Source: Thiobacillus denitrificans DSM 12475
GTDB lineage: Bacteria > Pseudomonadota > Gammaproteobacteria > Burkholderiales > Thiobacillaceae
NCBI RefSeq assembly: GCF_000376425.1
Contig: NZ_AQWL01000001.1
Coordinates: 1-52,345 of the forward strand
DNA: 52,345 nt
Direction: 5' to 3'
Below the pieces are notes generated by a model. That model ran no database searches. It was not told the origin of the DNA and was given only the letters and a program-made list of their open reading frames with translations. Position 1 is the first letter of the stretch, and every line of letters starts with the position of its first letter. The translations under genes were made by a program, and so were the position numbers. Shown here piece by piece: positions 39,133 through 52,322 of the stretch.

Positions 39133-42023
39133 TGAGCGCTTCCCTTGATGATCCGCAGCATCAGCAACGACCGGATTTCCGGTACGATCTGCCGCGCTGA
39201 TTGCAATTCATGCCGCCACTCAGTTTCCTCGGCATCACAGCGAGCCAGACGGTACTGGCGCACTTCGGGCAGCCCCACCCGCTCGATGGCCTTCCGCCGT
39301 GAGGTAAAGGCGACCATGCCACGTTCCTCTTCCCGGTTCACCGAAGCGAGGTGCGCTTGCTGCAGGGCGTCGAACAGCTCCTGTCCGGCCTGTTCGGCAG
39401 CAATCTGCAAACGCTCATGCGCGGTGATGGATTCATCCTGCCCGAGGGTGGCTTGCACTTCGGCTTCCGCTGTCTGTAGCGCATCCCAGATATGCCGGGC
39501 CGTGGGCAGAAACAGTTTGCCTTCCTCGCTCAAGAACACGCTGACATAGCCCCGCCGCACCATGGGGATGCGCAGGAGTTGTGTCTTCTGGTGCATTCCG
39601 GCCTGAAGGCGGATCTCAAAGAGCCCCCAGAGTCCGGAGATGCTGGCTGGCAGTCCGCTCACAGTTGCGCAAGGCAATGGCTGACCTGCCGCGATTTGCG
39701 GAAGGTTCAAGGCCAGTCCACGGACACGGCTGTTTTCAAGATTGAGCAAGGTTGCATCGGCCAGGCGGTCCGCTTCCCGGGCGTTGAACACGGCCTTGCG
39801 ATGTTCCTGGCCGTCCGGCCAATTCAGTTCCCACCAGGAGCGCTTGCGGCTGGCCGCGCCGCCGTGAGAATTGAGATAGCCCACCGTCATCCGCTCCACC
39901 CAATGGGGCAGCGGATGGGAACGCAGACGCTCAGCCGCCTGCACATCCGGTTCTTCTGAAATGCCATAGATGGCGGAGGCCTCGCGCACCTGCTGAATCT
40001 CATCACGAAGCCGGGCCACCGTGTGATCGACGGAGGTTTCGATGCCGTCAGGATTGAGAATGGCCGAGGCGAACACATCCTCGAACATCTCACCGGCCTG
40101 GGCGGAGTCAAGTACGTCGCCGGTCTTGTCGATGCCGAACTCGTCGAAGATCACCGAGAGCTTCTGCTCCAGCACTTCGCGGACCCGGAACTCGACCGAA
40201 TCCTCGAACACGAAATTGATTGCCCGCACTTTCTTGGGCTGGCCGATACGGTCCACACGGCCGATTCGCTGTTCCAGCCGCATTGGGTTCCAGGGGATGT
40301 CGTAGTTGATGATGACATGGGCGAACTGCAGGTTCAGGCCCTCACCACCCGCATCGGTGGAAACCAGCACGCGGTGCGATTTGCGGAAGGCGTCCTGGGC
40401 CTGCTTGCGTTCCTCCATATCCATGGAGCCGTTCAGGGTGACGACCGATATGCCCCGAGCTTCCAGAAACTCCTTCAGCATCTGCTGGGTCGGCACGAAC
40501 TCGGTGAAGATCAACACCTTCAGGTCCGGCTCGTTTTCCTCGGCCTGCAGTTCGTAGACCCACTCGATCAACGCCTCGGCCTTGGCGTCCGGTCCAGCCT
40601 GTTCGCAGCGAACCGCCGCATCCAGCAGGGTCTCCACATGGCTGCCTTCGCTCTGAAGAGCCGAGACATGGGATTTCAGCAGCTCATCGAGCAGCTCCTG
40701 GCCGTCCATGTCGTACAGCTCGTCGAAGTTTTCCGAACCATCCGCGCCGTTTTCCAGCTCCGCCAGGCGCAGGCTGGCTTGCTGTTCGCCTTCCTTTAGC
40801 GCCGCGAGCCGCCGTTCCAGCGTAGTGCGGATCGCCCGGGTGCTGGAAACCACCAGGCGCTGCATCAGGATCATCAGGAAGCCGATATGGCGCTTCTTCT
40901 CGCGCAGGGCCTGGTTGTAGCCCTCGCGCACATAGTCGGTCACCGCTTCATAAAGGAGCTGCTGAAGGTGATGACGGCTCTCCCAGGCCACCGGGGCCAT
41001 CTGCGTGCGCCGGGGTTTGAAGAGCGGCTTGCCGTCGGCATCGATGGCCTTGCGCTTCTCGGTACGAATAACATACGGGGCCACCCGCTCGCGGGAGACG
41101 CTGTCCATGTCCGGAAAAGCGTCGTCATCCAGCAGGTTCATCAGGCGATGGAAGGCATCGGTCTTCCCCTGGTGGGGAGTCGCGGAAAGGAGCAGCACAT
41201 AGGGCGCGGCCTCCGCCAACCCCTTGCCGAGCTTGTAGCGGGCGACCTGATCAGTGCTGCCGCCCAGACGGTGCGCTTCGTCCACCACCACCAGATCCCA
41301 ACCGGCGGTAATCAAATCCTCGAACCGGCTGCGGTTGTATTCGGCAACGCGCTCAGCAGTCCAGCCGCGCCGCTTGTCCATGGGTTTGACCGAATCCAGG
41401 GAGACGATGACCTGATCAAACATCGACCAGGCTGAGCTCCGGTGATCCGCCCCTGGAGCCAGGCGTTGCAATGTGCCGATGTCGTCGCCCAGCACGAGCT
41501 GGAACTGCTCGTTGAAATGGGTCTGCATTTCCGCCACCCACTGGGTGGCGATACCTTTGGGAGAGACGACCAGGATTCGCCGAACCAGCCCGCGCAGTTT
41601 TAGCTCGCGCATGACCAGACCGGCCTCGATGGTCTTGCCGAGACCCACCTCATCGGCCAGCAGGTAGCGCACGCGGTCGCCGGAGATGGCCCGGGACAAG
41701 GCGTGGATCTGGTGCGGCAGCGGAATGACGTTGGACTCCATGGGAGCCAGCAGCACATGGCCCTCGGTGGCGCTGGTGGAGCCTTCGAGCACCTCGGCCA
41801 CCTTGGCTGCGGCTGCCACATAGGCTATGCGCCCGGCTTCAATCTCCGGCTGCAGGTCGGCACTCAGCGGCCGCAAGGCGGAGCGGGGCACGCGCACTAC
41901 CGCGTCCTGGTTCGGCAACCAGACACGGCACACCGTCTGCCCCCACAAGGTCTGTTCTTCGATGACCTTGCAGGCGCTGTTATGAACGGTGCTATATTGC
42001 CAAACATCCTGCATCGGCATCAT
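39129..42023 (-). CDS. brxHII: BREX type 3 helicase BrxHII (SNF2 type)
   Basis: A 964-residue superfamily 2 DNA translocase. Walker A is LADEVGLGKTIEAGLVMREL (near residue 122), DEAH is VVVDEAHRLGG (near residue 247), then LLLSATPHQGKTDAF. C-terminal helicase motifs are STDAGGEGLNLQFAHVIINYD and QRIGRVDRIGQ. The start at 42023 is chosen because it forms an ATGA overlap with the stop of the gene before it; an upstream in-frame start would lie inside that gene. BrxHII is the signature helicase of type 3 BREX. Confidence 0.9.
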   Translation of the reverse strand: MMPMQDVWQYSTVHNSACKVIEEQTLWGQTVCRVWLPNQDAVVRVPRSALRPLSADLQPEIEAGRIAYVAAAAKVAEVLEGSTSATEGHVLLAPMESNVIPLPHQIHALSRAISGDRVRYLLADEVGLGKTIEAGLVMRELKLRGLVRRILVVSPKGIATQWVAEMQTHFNEQFQLVLGDDIGTLQRLAPGADHRSSAWSMFDQVIVSLDSVKPMDKRRGWTAERVAEYNRSRFEDLITAGWDLVVVDEAHRLGGSTDQVARYKLGKGLAEAAPYVLLLSATPHQGKTDAFHRLMNLLDDDAFPDMDSVSRERVAPYVIRTEKRKAIDADGKPLFKPRRTQMAPVAWESRHHLQQLLYEAVTDYVREGYNQALREKKRHIGFLMILMQRLVVSSTRAIRTTLERRLAALKEGEQQASLRLAELENGADGSENFDELYDMDGQELLDELLKSHVSALQSEGSHVETLLDAAVRCEQAGPDAKAEALIEWVYELQAEENEPDLKVLIFTEFVPTQQMLKEFLEARGISVVTLNGSMDMEERKQAQDAFRKSHRVLVSTDAGGEGLNLQFAHVIINYDIPWNPMRLEQRIGRVDRIGQPKKVRAINFVFEDSVEFRVREVLEQKLSVIFDEFGIDKTGDVLDSAQAGEMFEDVFASAILNPDGIETSVDHTVARLRDEIQQVREASAIYGISEEPDVQAAERLRSHPLPHWVERMTVGYLNSHGGAASRKRSWWELNWPDGQEHRKAVFNAREADRLADATLLNLENSRVRGLALNLPQIAAGQPLPCATVSGLPASISGLWGLFEIRLQAGMHQKTQLLRIPMVRRGYVSVFLSEEGKLFLPTARHIWDALQTAEAEVQATLGQDESITAHERLQIAAEQAGQELFDALQQAHLASVNREEERGMVAFTSRRKAIERVGLPEVRQYRLARCDAEETEWRHELQSARQIVPEIRSLLMLRIIKGSAQ

Positions 42024-43069
42024 CCCGGAATTGAAAAATCGTTGTGATAAACCACGGACGCTAACTCGACCGTCCCGTCGGCGCACTCCCAGTAATGAAG
42101 ATGGAATTCCCTATCGATATCTCGACGCTGCGCCTTATCAGAGCCACGCATTCTTTGCGGATCATTTCCACCTGGCCCTGTCCGCAGAGCATGCACGGCT
42201 GGAAGATTGTGCCCTTTGATAGTCTCAACGATTGATCGGAGAATCTTAGGCGGCACGGAATCCCCTTGGTCGGCGCAAACTTGCTGGCACAACTCCCGGA
42301 ATCTGGCTCCAATGGCTGGAACAATCACGCCACCCCAGTCAGGGGAATCACCTTGAGCAATCTCGTTTTTGAATAGAGCGATTCGGACGGCGAGTTCAAT
42401 TCCAAGGTCGTCAGACGCGCCAACCAGAATGGCGGATTCATCGAGACAATCGATCAGGCCCCGAAAATCGTCACAGACCAACACATCGCCTTCAAAGAAC
42501 TCGGGTGGGCACGGCAAAACCGGGATATCGTCTCTGGCATGCTCGAGCTCGTGAATATGGGCTCTTACCTGGATTACCTGTTTGGGCGCTTCTCTCAGTA
42601 TGAGCGAATGGCCGCCAAGAGGTTGGGAGCAGTGCTTGCGTAGGACGGCGATCAACGTGATGCATCGGGCAAGATCGGACTGGAGGCCGTCGTGTGTTGT
42701 CAGCCGAATAACATCCGGATCTGTTTCCAGATGTTCTGCCAAGACATCCTTGACCCGATAGTAGGTTTCAAAGGATGGAGTGATCGCCAGAAGCTGGTTG
42801 GCAATTCTCGCAACCGTATTGACGTCGTACTCTACTATGCCATGGGCATTGAACAGTTCTCTGAGTTGCTCCCTCAGTGGATACAATCCGTCGGCAAACA
42901 GGGACTCTGAAGCCCGCTCGCTCATGTAAATGGCCACCCAGGGCTCATCAAGCAACTTGCTCCAGTCCAGTAGCGTATCCACATACTGGAAAGCATCATC
43001 CTTGGCGCAATCAACATGGGGAACAGCGAGCACGCCTGCGTCAATTGTTACGCTGGGCAGGCTATGCAT
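42020..43069 (-). CDS. Unknown partner of the embedded ATPase
   Basis: A 349-residue protein of no family I can name. It starts TIDAGVLAVPHVD, which loosely recalls a PIN-domain first strand with D10. The middle has an acidic alpha/beta segment (FFEGDVLVCDDFRGLIDCLDESAILVG). The C-terminus has a dense, conserved-looking patch, DKAQRRDIDREFHLHYWECADGTVELASVVYHNDFSIP, rich in Arg, Asp, Glu and His, which could be a nuclease or RNA-binding site. A GGAGGA site lies seven bases before the ATG; the start overlaps the ATPase gene by 8 bases and the end overlaps brxHII by ATGA. It is probably the effector of a two-gene module. Confidence 0.7.
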   Translation of the reverse strand: MHSLPSVTIDAGVLAVPHVDCAKDDAFQYVDTLLDWSKLLDEPWVAIYMSERASESLFADGLYPLREQLRELFNAHGIVEYDVNTVARIANQLLAITPSFETYYRVKDVLAEHLETDPDVIRLTTHDGLQSDLARCITLIAVLRKHCSQPLGGHSLILREAPKQVIQVRAHIHELEHARDDIPVLPCPPEFFEGDVLVCDDFRGLIDCLDESAILVGASDDLGIELAVRIALFKNEIAQGDSPDWGGVIVPAIGARFRELCQQVCADQGDSVPPKILRSIVETIKGHNLPAVHALRTGPGGNDPQRMRGSDKAQRRDIDREFHLHYWECADGTVELASVVYHNDFSIPG

Positions 43070-44984
43070 CTTTATTCCTCCGGCTTGCTTTGCGCTTCAT
43101 CGCCGCAGCTCTGAGGATTTCCTCGGCCTGCTGTTGGGACTGATCAAAGAATCCTTCCGGCCAGTCTGAGATGGCTCCGTACTCGTTTATCACCACCTCT
43201 CGGAAAGCTGAACCCTGCGACGGCTTTTCCACGAAGTAGATCTTGGTCTGACTGTTCAGCTCCTTCTCGGGTGTTGCCGCTGCAATTCGGAAGCGAAGGC
43301 GGTCGATGAAATACTCGCTGTGGGTTTCAACAATGCACTGCTTATTGCAGAGCGCCATCGAAAGGAAAAAGTCGCCGAGTAGTGTCTGAACTTTCGGGTG
43401 AAGATGCAGCTCCGGCTGTTCAAAAACGAGTGTAGAGTCCGTGTCGGCGAGAAGGCACATGACGAGGATCGGCAGGACCTGGCTGACGCCTACACCCACA
43501 TGCGTGAGGTCATGCGTGCTATCCGAATTGGAAAGCCCCACCTTCAGCTCGTGCCCCAATTTGCCCTGGTCTCGGCTTTTGACTGAGCTGGCGACTCCCA
43601 GATATTGGAGCCAATCGATAACCGCCGCTTCGAGAGTCCGGGTAACTGTTTTACGGTCAACTACCGGCTCTTTGAAATTTACGGACGGGATATAGCGGAT
43701 CTTCTTGTTTTTATGCAGTTCAAGAATGGAAGCAGTGTGCTCTCCGCGTAGGCCTACGTCATGTGGGTCCGCTGCTGGCGCGAGCGGATACAGCGGTTTG
43801 GGAGCATCCCTCAACGGCCCGAGGTATTTCAAGGCAGAGGCGAAGAAATTATCCAGATACCATGTAGCTTCCGTTATCAAGCGAGGTGGCCTGGCTTGGA
43901 CGAAGGCATGGGTCTCGGGCTTCTCTGCCGTTGATGCCCTCATGGCTTGGTGGATGCGATCAAAAAGATCATCGCGCTCACGCAGGACCTGCTGAACTTT
44001 CAGGCGCTCGTCGCGTGGGAGGCTGCGCAACCTTTCATACCAAGACCTGAATGTAAGCGTATCGGCCTCGGAACCGAAGAGTGACTCCTGCCGATACTTG
44101 TCCTTGAAAGTCTGATCAAAATCGATTGTGCCTTCGAGGACTTCGCGCAACACCGCAACGATCTCTTCGGAAAGGAGAATCTCCCTTCCCATGTTGCGCC
44201 GTAAGCCAATGGCACGACGGCCATCATCCTGAAGAGCCATGGCGATGGCGTTTGCGTCCTCTTCGATGGTATCGATGGCGTAAACAATTCTCTCGGGAAG
44301 GAAGTGTCGAAGCATGCAGCCGATTGGCTTGGCCGAGCGAAAGTCATCCTTCACCTCAGCCATGGAGCCATCGTCCAGCTCAACAGCGTAAGCCAAACTG
44401 GCGCGTAGCTGATCGTCAATTTCACTGGCGCTGTCGGCTCCTTCAATCTCGGAGATGGCCTTGGTGGAATGATGGATCGATATATCGGCTTTCTGATCCA
44501 CGTTGTCCTCGTCCCTGGATATGCAGGACAACTGCGTAGCAAAAAGCCGAGGTTGGATTTGGAACAAATCACGCTGGGAGCTCGAAGCATCAGCGTCGAA
44601 CGAAATCTCACAAGCGATTTCCTGAAGCTGATTGGAGCGCGGTCCATAGTAAATAGCACCACGGGGCGCGAACTGAGACCGCCTGCCTATTGCAGCATCC
44701 TGATCCGGAAGTGGCCGACAGGTACATTTGATGGTGATCTGGTCTGAAGCACCACCATTGGATTTCAGGTCGTCAAACTGGCCCAGGCTCGTGAGAGCAC
44801 CATTCAATACGACAGATCGCGATCCGACCTTATGGGCCAAAGTCTGTGCTACGAGAAGGACGGATTGGATGAACGTGCTCTTCCCGCTGCTGTTTGCGCC
44901 AGCGAAGATCGTGAGTGGGCCGAGGTCCAGCTCAGTCTCCTCACGAATCGATTTAAAGTTGAAGACCTTCCATTTGGTGATCAT
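43062..44984 (-). CDS. DUF3696-type AAA/ABC ATPase embedded in BREX
   Basis: A 640-residue SMC/RecF-like ATPase. Walker A is GANSSGKST (residues 29-37) right after the FNFKSI start. A long variable insert carries coiled-coil segments. The C-terminal half has the signature-like LTHVGVGVSQVLPILVMCLLAD, Walker B LVFEQPELHLHPKVQ (near residue 525) and VETHSEYFIDRLRFRIA. The tail GAISDWPEGFFDQSQQQAEEIL is the DUF3696 mark. Such ATPases act as sensors in PARIS, Septu and related defences. It starts three bases after the pglX stop. It is not a standard BREX component. Confidence 0.85.
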   Translation of the reverse strand: MITKWKVFNFKSIREETELDLGPLTIFAGANSSGKSTFIQSVLLVAQTLAHKVGSRSVVLNGALTSLGQFDDLKSNGGASDQITIKCTCRPLPDQDAAIGRRSQFAPRGAIYYGPRSNQLQEIACEISFDADASSSQRDLFQIQPRLFATQLSCISRDEDNVDQKADISIHHSTKAISEIEGADSASEIDDQLRASLAYAVELDDGSMAEVKDDFRSAKPIGCMLRHFLPERIVYAIDTIEEDANAIAMALQDDGRRAIGLRRNMGREILLSEEIVAVLREVLEGTIDFDQTFKDKYRQESLFGSEADTLTFRSWYERLRSLPRDERLKVQQVLRERDDLFDRIHQAMRASTAEKPETHAFVQARPPRLITEATWYLDNFFASALKYLGPLRDAPKPLYPLAPAADPHDVGLRGEHTASILELHKNKKIRYIPSVNFKEPVVDRKTVTRTLEAAVIDWLQYLGVASSVKSRDQGKLGHELKVGLSNSDSTHDLTHVGVGVSQVLPILVMCLLADTDSTLVFEQPELHLHPKVQTLLGDFFLSMALCNKQCIVETHSEYFIDRLRFRIAAATPEKELNSQTKIYFVEKPSQGSAFREVVINEYGAISDWPEGFFDQSQQQAEEILRAAAMKRKASRRNKDA

Positions 44985-44987
44985 GGG

Positions 44988-47780
44988 CTATTCCCCTCCC
45001 ATCCGCGTTACCGCCTGGTCGTACCACATCAGCAGCTTGGGATCTTCTTCCAGAACGTTGTTGGGGATCTTGTCGGCCACGGCGACGATGACGGCGTAAT
45101 CACGTTCCTGCCAGGCTTTCTTGAATCCGGCGCGGACAGCTTCCAGGCGGAAGACCTTGAGCTTTTTCTTGACCTCTTTGTATTCCTCGAACTCCTTGAG
45201 CAGCGCTTTCTCGCGCAGCTTCTCCAGGTCGCCCGCCTTGTTGGGATCGGGCACATACCAGCGGTCGCGGGCCTTGGTGACCAGGGTCGGATCATCCTTG
45301 GGCAGGTTGCGCAGCTCTTTCCAGTTGGTTGAGAGGTAGGCGTGGATCTGCTCGGGTACCGGGCCTTTGCCGTCATAGCGAAGGAAGTTCTGCTCCAGCA
45401 ATGTCAACAGTTCAAGCGGAACTTCGCTCTTGCTCCAACCAGCGGTCTCTTTGAGAAATAAAGGGTGAAGATCTTGGAATGATTGTGGCTTCCTTATTAA
45501 CTGTTGCTTGAGCCACTGAATGGCAGAGGATTCGTCGATTACAAACAACTGCAGTTGAAGCACTTCCTTAACAGTCATTCGCTTTTTGTCATACATTGCC
45601 GCTTGGTCCGGCAAAAAATACATTCCGTCTCTCAATGAAAATCGTTGATCTAAGCCAGAGTAGAAGTCCGAGGCAGACAGAGGTACAGCTACGCCTCTTT
45701 GGACATGAAATGCGACCATTCGGTCGAACAGAAGGTAATTTTGTCTTTCAGCTATAACCTCAACTTGGCTATCCTTTGAAACAAAAACGGGTAGCTGGCC
45801 AAGATGAGTGCGTATGAAGTCCCAAACACCGTCTTCGGTTCCGGCCTCAAGTTCAAAGCGATCCTCAAGACCACCATTTGGTCTATATGCAGATATGACT
45901 AAGTCTTGCTTAACAGCTCCGGCTGTTGTCATCTGCTTGTATGTTCCTTGCCCCTTATCAAGAATCCGCACGTCAGCTATCACAAAGCCAGCTATCCCGA
46001 GAGATTCTTGAATAACATTCCAAACTGCGTTCTTACTATTGTGGAACGCGATGGTAATCCACCTTCCCGGCTTAAGGACTCGAAAAAGCTCGCCAAACGA
46101 CCTTGTCATTAAGTCTTTGTATTCATTGAGGCCTTTGCTCTGTTTTCCTGAAATTATTGCCTCGTAGTCTTGCTTAGTGAAAACCTTGAGCCATGCCTCA
46201 TACAGAAAGCTCAACTCGGAATAAATGATGTTGTCTCCGAATGGCGGATCAATAAAGATATAGTCAACGCTACCTGACGGGATATGCTGTAGATTGGTTC
46301 CTGATTGTGTGCTTGAAATTGTCCTGCCTGGCTGTTTTTTCAGTTCGAAGACATTGGAGATGTCTTTGACTTTCCCTTTAGCAAGTACAAAAATATTTCG
46401 CTCAGCAGAGACACTTGGGAACTGCAAGGTGTTATATGTCTGGCCAGCTAGATTTATTTTCCCGCCCTTGAAGCCTACATTGTGCATTCGACTGCCGGTT
46501 TTTACTGCGAACGAAGTGCATAAAAAGGCCATTTCATGAGGGTATGAGCTTTTTTGTGCTGCTGCAAATAGCTCAGATAGTGCAATCAAATTACGCTTCG
46601 TCCAAAAATGATGGACGTGAGTTATGCCAAAATGGATTCCGGCCCTAAACATATCGCCCCACCTTTCGCCATTGAACATCATTGGGGCCGATGGCGAAAA
46701 CGAAGTGGGTTTCAAGCTATTGATGCGAGACATTAGCTCTCGATCAAATTTAGATGGATGCTTTGAAAAAGTCTTATTTCCTACGCGAGCCTGGATTAGA
46801 ACCAAATCTTGTCGGTTTTGTTTTATAGAAGTCTTTAACTCATCATCCCAATATGTTGTATGCGCCCGACCGGAAGCTGTTTTTTTAATCTCCCTTCCAC
46901 ATTTTGGGCACTTCATTTCTGCGTTGAAACCTTGAGATCCCTCATCAAGCGCCGGGTTCCAAAGAAGCACCTCCTCACCACATTCACAAAAAACTACATC
47001 AGACCACAATCCGTATTCGAAGCTTCCCTTCGATTTGCCACCGGGAATGTCAGTCTCATACATCCAGCCCAAATTTTTTTCCGTTTCATTCAGGAGTCTC
47101 TCCGCACATTTTTGGAAGGTTCGTGAACTAAGGCTGGAATTGAAGTTTCTTTGCAAAAAAGTTGCGAATGGAGACAAATCGACCATGATCGCATGGCGTG
47201 TTCCCCATGAGGGCTGTTCTCGCCCGGTTTCTCGCCAATAGTCTTCGATTGCTCTTTTCAGGTCTGATGGAGGCTCAGAGCACGCTTGTGCTGCAACTCC
47301 GGTCATCCCGGTGCCGGCGAAGCAGTCTAAAACCACATCGCCAGGTGAGGTGTAATTCAAAATATATCGGACAATAGCTCGATACGGGACTTTCGTGTGA
47401 TATGTATGCGCCATGCATACTGGATCTTGCTTCCCCTCGCTTACATCGGCCGCAAAAGGTTCCCTGTGGTAGTGGTAGCCATCGGGCTGTTCCGGCTTTT
47501 GCGCCTCCCAATCGGCGATGAAGTCGGCGATCCACGGGTTCGGGCAGGCGGTGTAATACGGCGGATCGCTCAGGTTCAGGATGTCCTCGTCGCTGCCGAT
47601 GGGAAAGCCTTCGATCTTGCGGAACTCCGGGTCCTGCATCTTCTTGCGCAGCTCCTCGGTAAAGTGAGCACGGCGGGCCTCGTCGTTCTCGAACGTCATG
47701 CCGAGACAAGTCACCGGGCCGGAGGGCTTCTGCGGCTCTTCAAGCAGCGAGTCGAACAAACTGTTTTCTTTCATCTTCAT
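44988..47780 (-). CDS. pglXI: BREX type 3 adenine methyltransferase PglXI
   Basis: A 930-residue DNA methyltransferase. LSDPPYYTACPNPWIADFI (near residue 72) carries a catalytic DPPY, VVLDCFAGTGMTGVAAQA (near residue 152) is the SAM-binding motif I, and a second FIDPPFGDNIIYSELSFLYEAWLK lies near residue 512. A cysteine-rich insert (CECGEE...CPKCGRE, near residues 265-295) could bind zinc. PglX marks host DNA and sets BREX specificity. The middle of the gene (about 45420-47270) is visibly AT-richer than both ends. An 85-bp gap with hairpins separates it from brxC. ATG 47780 is chosen; ATG 47774 is the alternative. Confidence 0.88.
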   Translation of the reverse strand: MKMKENSLFDSLLEEPQKPSGPVTCLGMTFENDEARRAHFTEELRKKMQDPEFRKIEGFPIGSDEDILNLSDPPYYTACPNPWIADFIADWEAQKPEQPDGYHYHREPFAADVSEGKQDPVCMAHTYHTKVPYRAIVRYILNYTSPGDVVLDCFAGTGMTGVAAQACSEPPSDLKRAIEDYWRETGREQPSWGTRHAIMVDLSPFATFLQRNFNSSLSSRTFQKCAERLLNETEKNLGWMYETDIPGGKSKGSFEYGLWSDVVFCECGEEVLLWNPALDEGSQGFNAEMKCPKCGREIKKTASGRAHTTYWDDELKTSIKQNRQDLVLIQARVGNKTFSKHPSKFDRELMSRINSLKPTSFSPSAPMMFNGERWGDMFRAGIHFGITHVHHFWTKRNLIALSELFAAAQKSSYPHEMAFLCTSFAVKTGSRMHNVGFKGGKINLAGQTYNTLQFPSVSAERNIFVLAKGKVKDISNVFELKKQPGRTISSTQSGTNLQHIPSGSVDYIFIDPPFGDNIIYSELSFLYEAWLKVFTKQDYEAIISGKQSKGLNEYKDLMTRSFGELFRVLKPGRWITIAFHNSKNAVWNVIQESLGIAGFVIADVRILDKGQGTYKQMTTAGAVKQDLVISAYRPNGGLEDRFELEAGTEDGVWDFIRTHLGQLPVFVSKDSQVEVIAERQNYLLFDRMVAFHVQRGVAVPLSASDFYSGLDQRFSLRDGMYFLPDQAAMYDKKRMTVKEVLQLQLFVIDESSAIQWLKQQLIRKPQSFQDLHPLFLKETAGWSKSEVPLELLTLLEQNFLRYDGKGPVPEQIHAYLSTNWKELRNLPKDDPTLVTKARDRWYVPDPNKAGDLEKLREKALLKEFEEYKEVKKKLKVFRLEAVRAGFKKAWQERDYAVIVAVADKIPNNVLEEDPKLLMWYDQAVTRMGGE

Positions 47781-47806
47781 AATCCTTGGCTTTCGTCTTG
47801 TGTCTC

Positions 47807-47851
47807 AGCTTGGTTACTTCGCGGGTGACCAAGCTCGACGGAGTTGGTCAC
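47807..47851 (-). promoter_or_regulatory. Mutually exclusive hairpins between brxC and pglX
   Basis: AGCTTGGTTAC (47807-47817) pairs with GTGACCAAGCT (47825-47835) over 11 positions. GTGACC (47825-47830) can instead pair with GGTCAC (47846-47851). This is attenuator-like, in the only sizeable gap of the core operon. Confidence 0.5.
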
Positions 47852-47865
47852 TCGCTTAGTCACTC

Positions 47866-52109
<4,244 letters not shown>

Positions 52110-52118
52110 GGTCGCTCC

Positions 52119-52322
52119 TTATTGCTCGGTGTCCGGCTTATCGGATTTGTCAGCCGCACCGCCGGAGCGGACCCATTCGTCCACTTCGTCTTGTTTGAAC
52201 ATCCAGCGACGGCCGACGCGATGACCGGGCATAGCCCGTTGTTCGATCCACTTGTAGACCGTCTCGTTGCTTACATTCAGGTATTTGCAAATGTCATCGA
52301 CCGTCAGCCATCTCTCATCCAT
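52119..52322 (-). CDS. Excisionase/MerR-type HTH protein heading the BREX operon
   Basis: A 67-residue DNA-binding protein: LTVDDICKYLNVSNETVYKWIEQRAMPGHRVGRRWMFKQDEVDEW is a textbook excisionase-family winged helix. A short charged tail follows. As the first gene of the cluster, it probably regulates the operon; such small HTH genes often lead BREX loci. The ATG at 52322 is close to the window edge, so the promoter is mostly outside. Confidence 0.85.
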   Translation of the reverse strand: MDERWLTVDDICKYLNVSNETVYKWIEQRAMPGHRVGRRWMFKQDEVDEWVRSGGAADKSDKPDTEQ

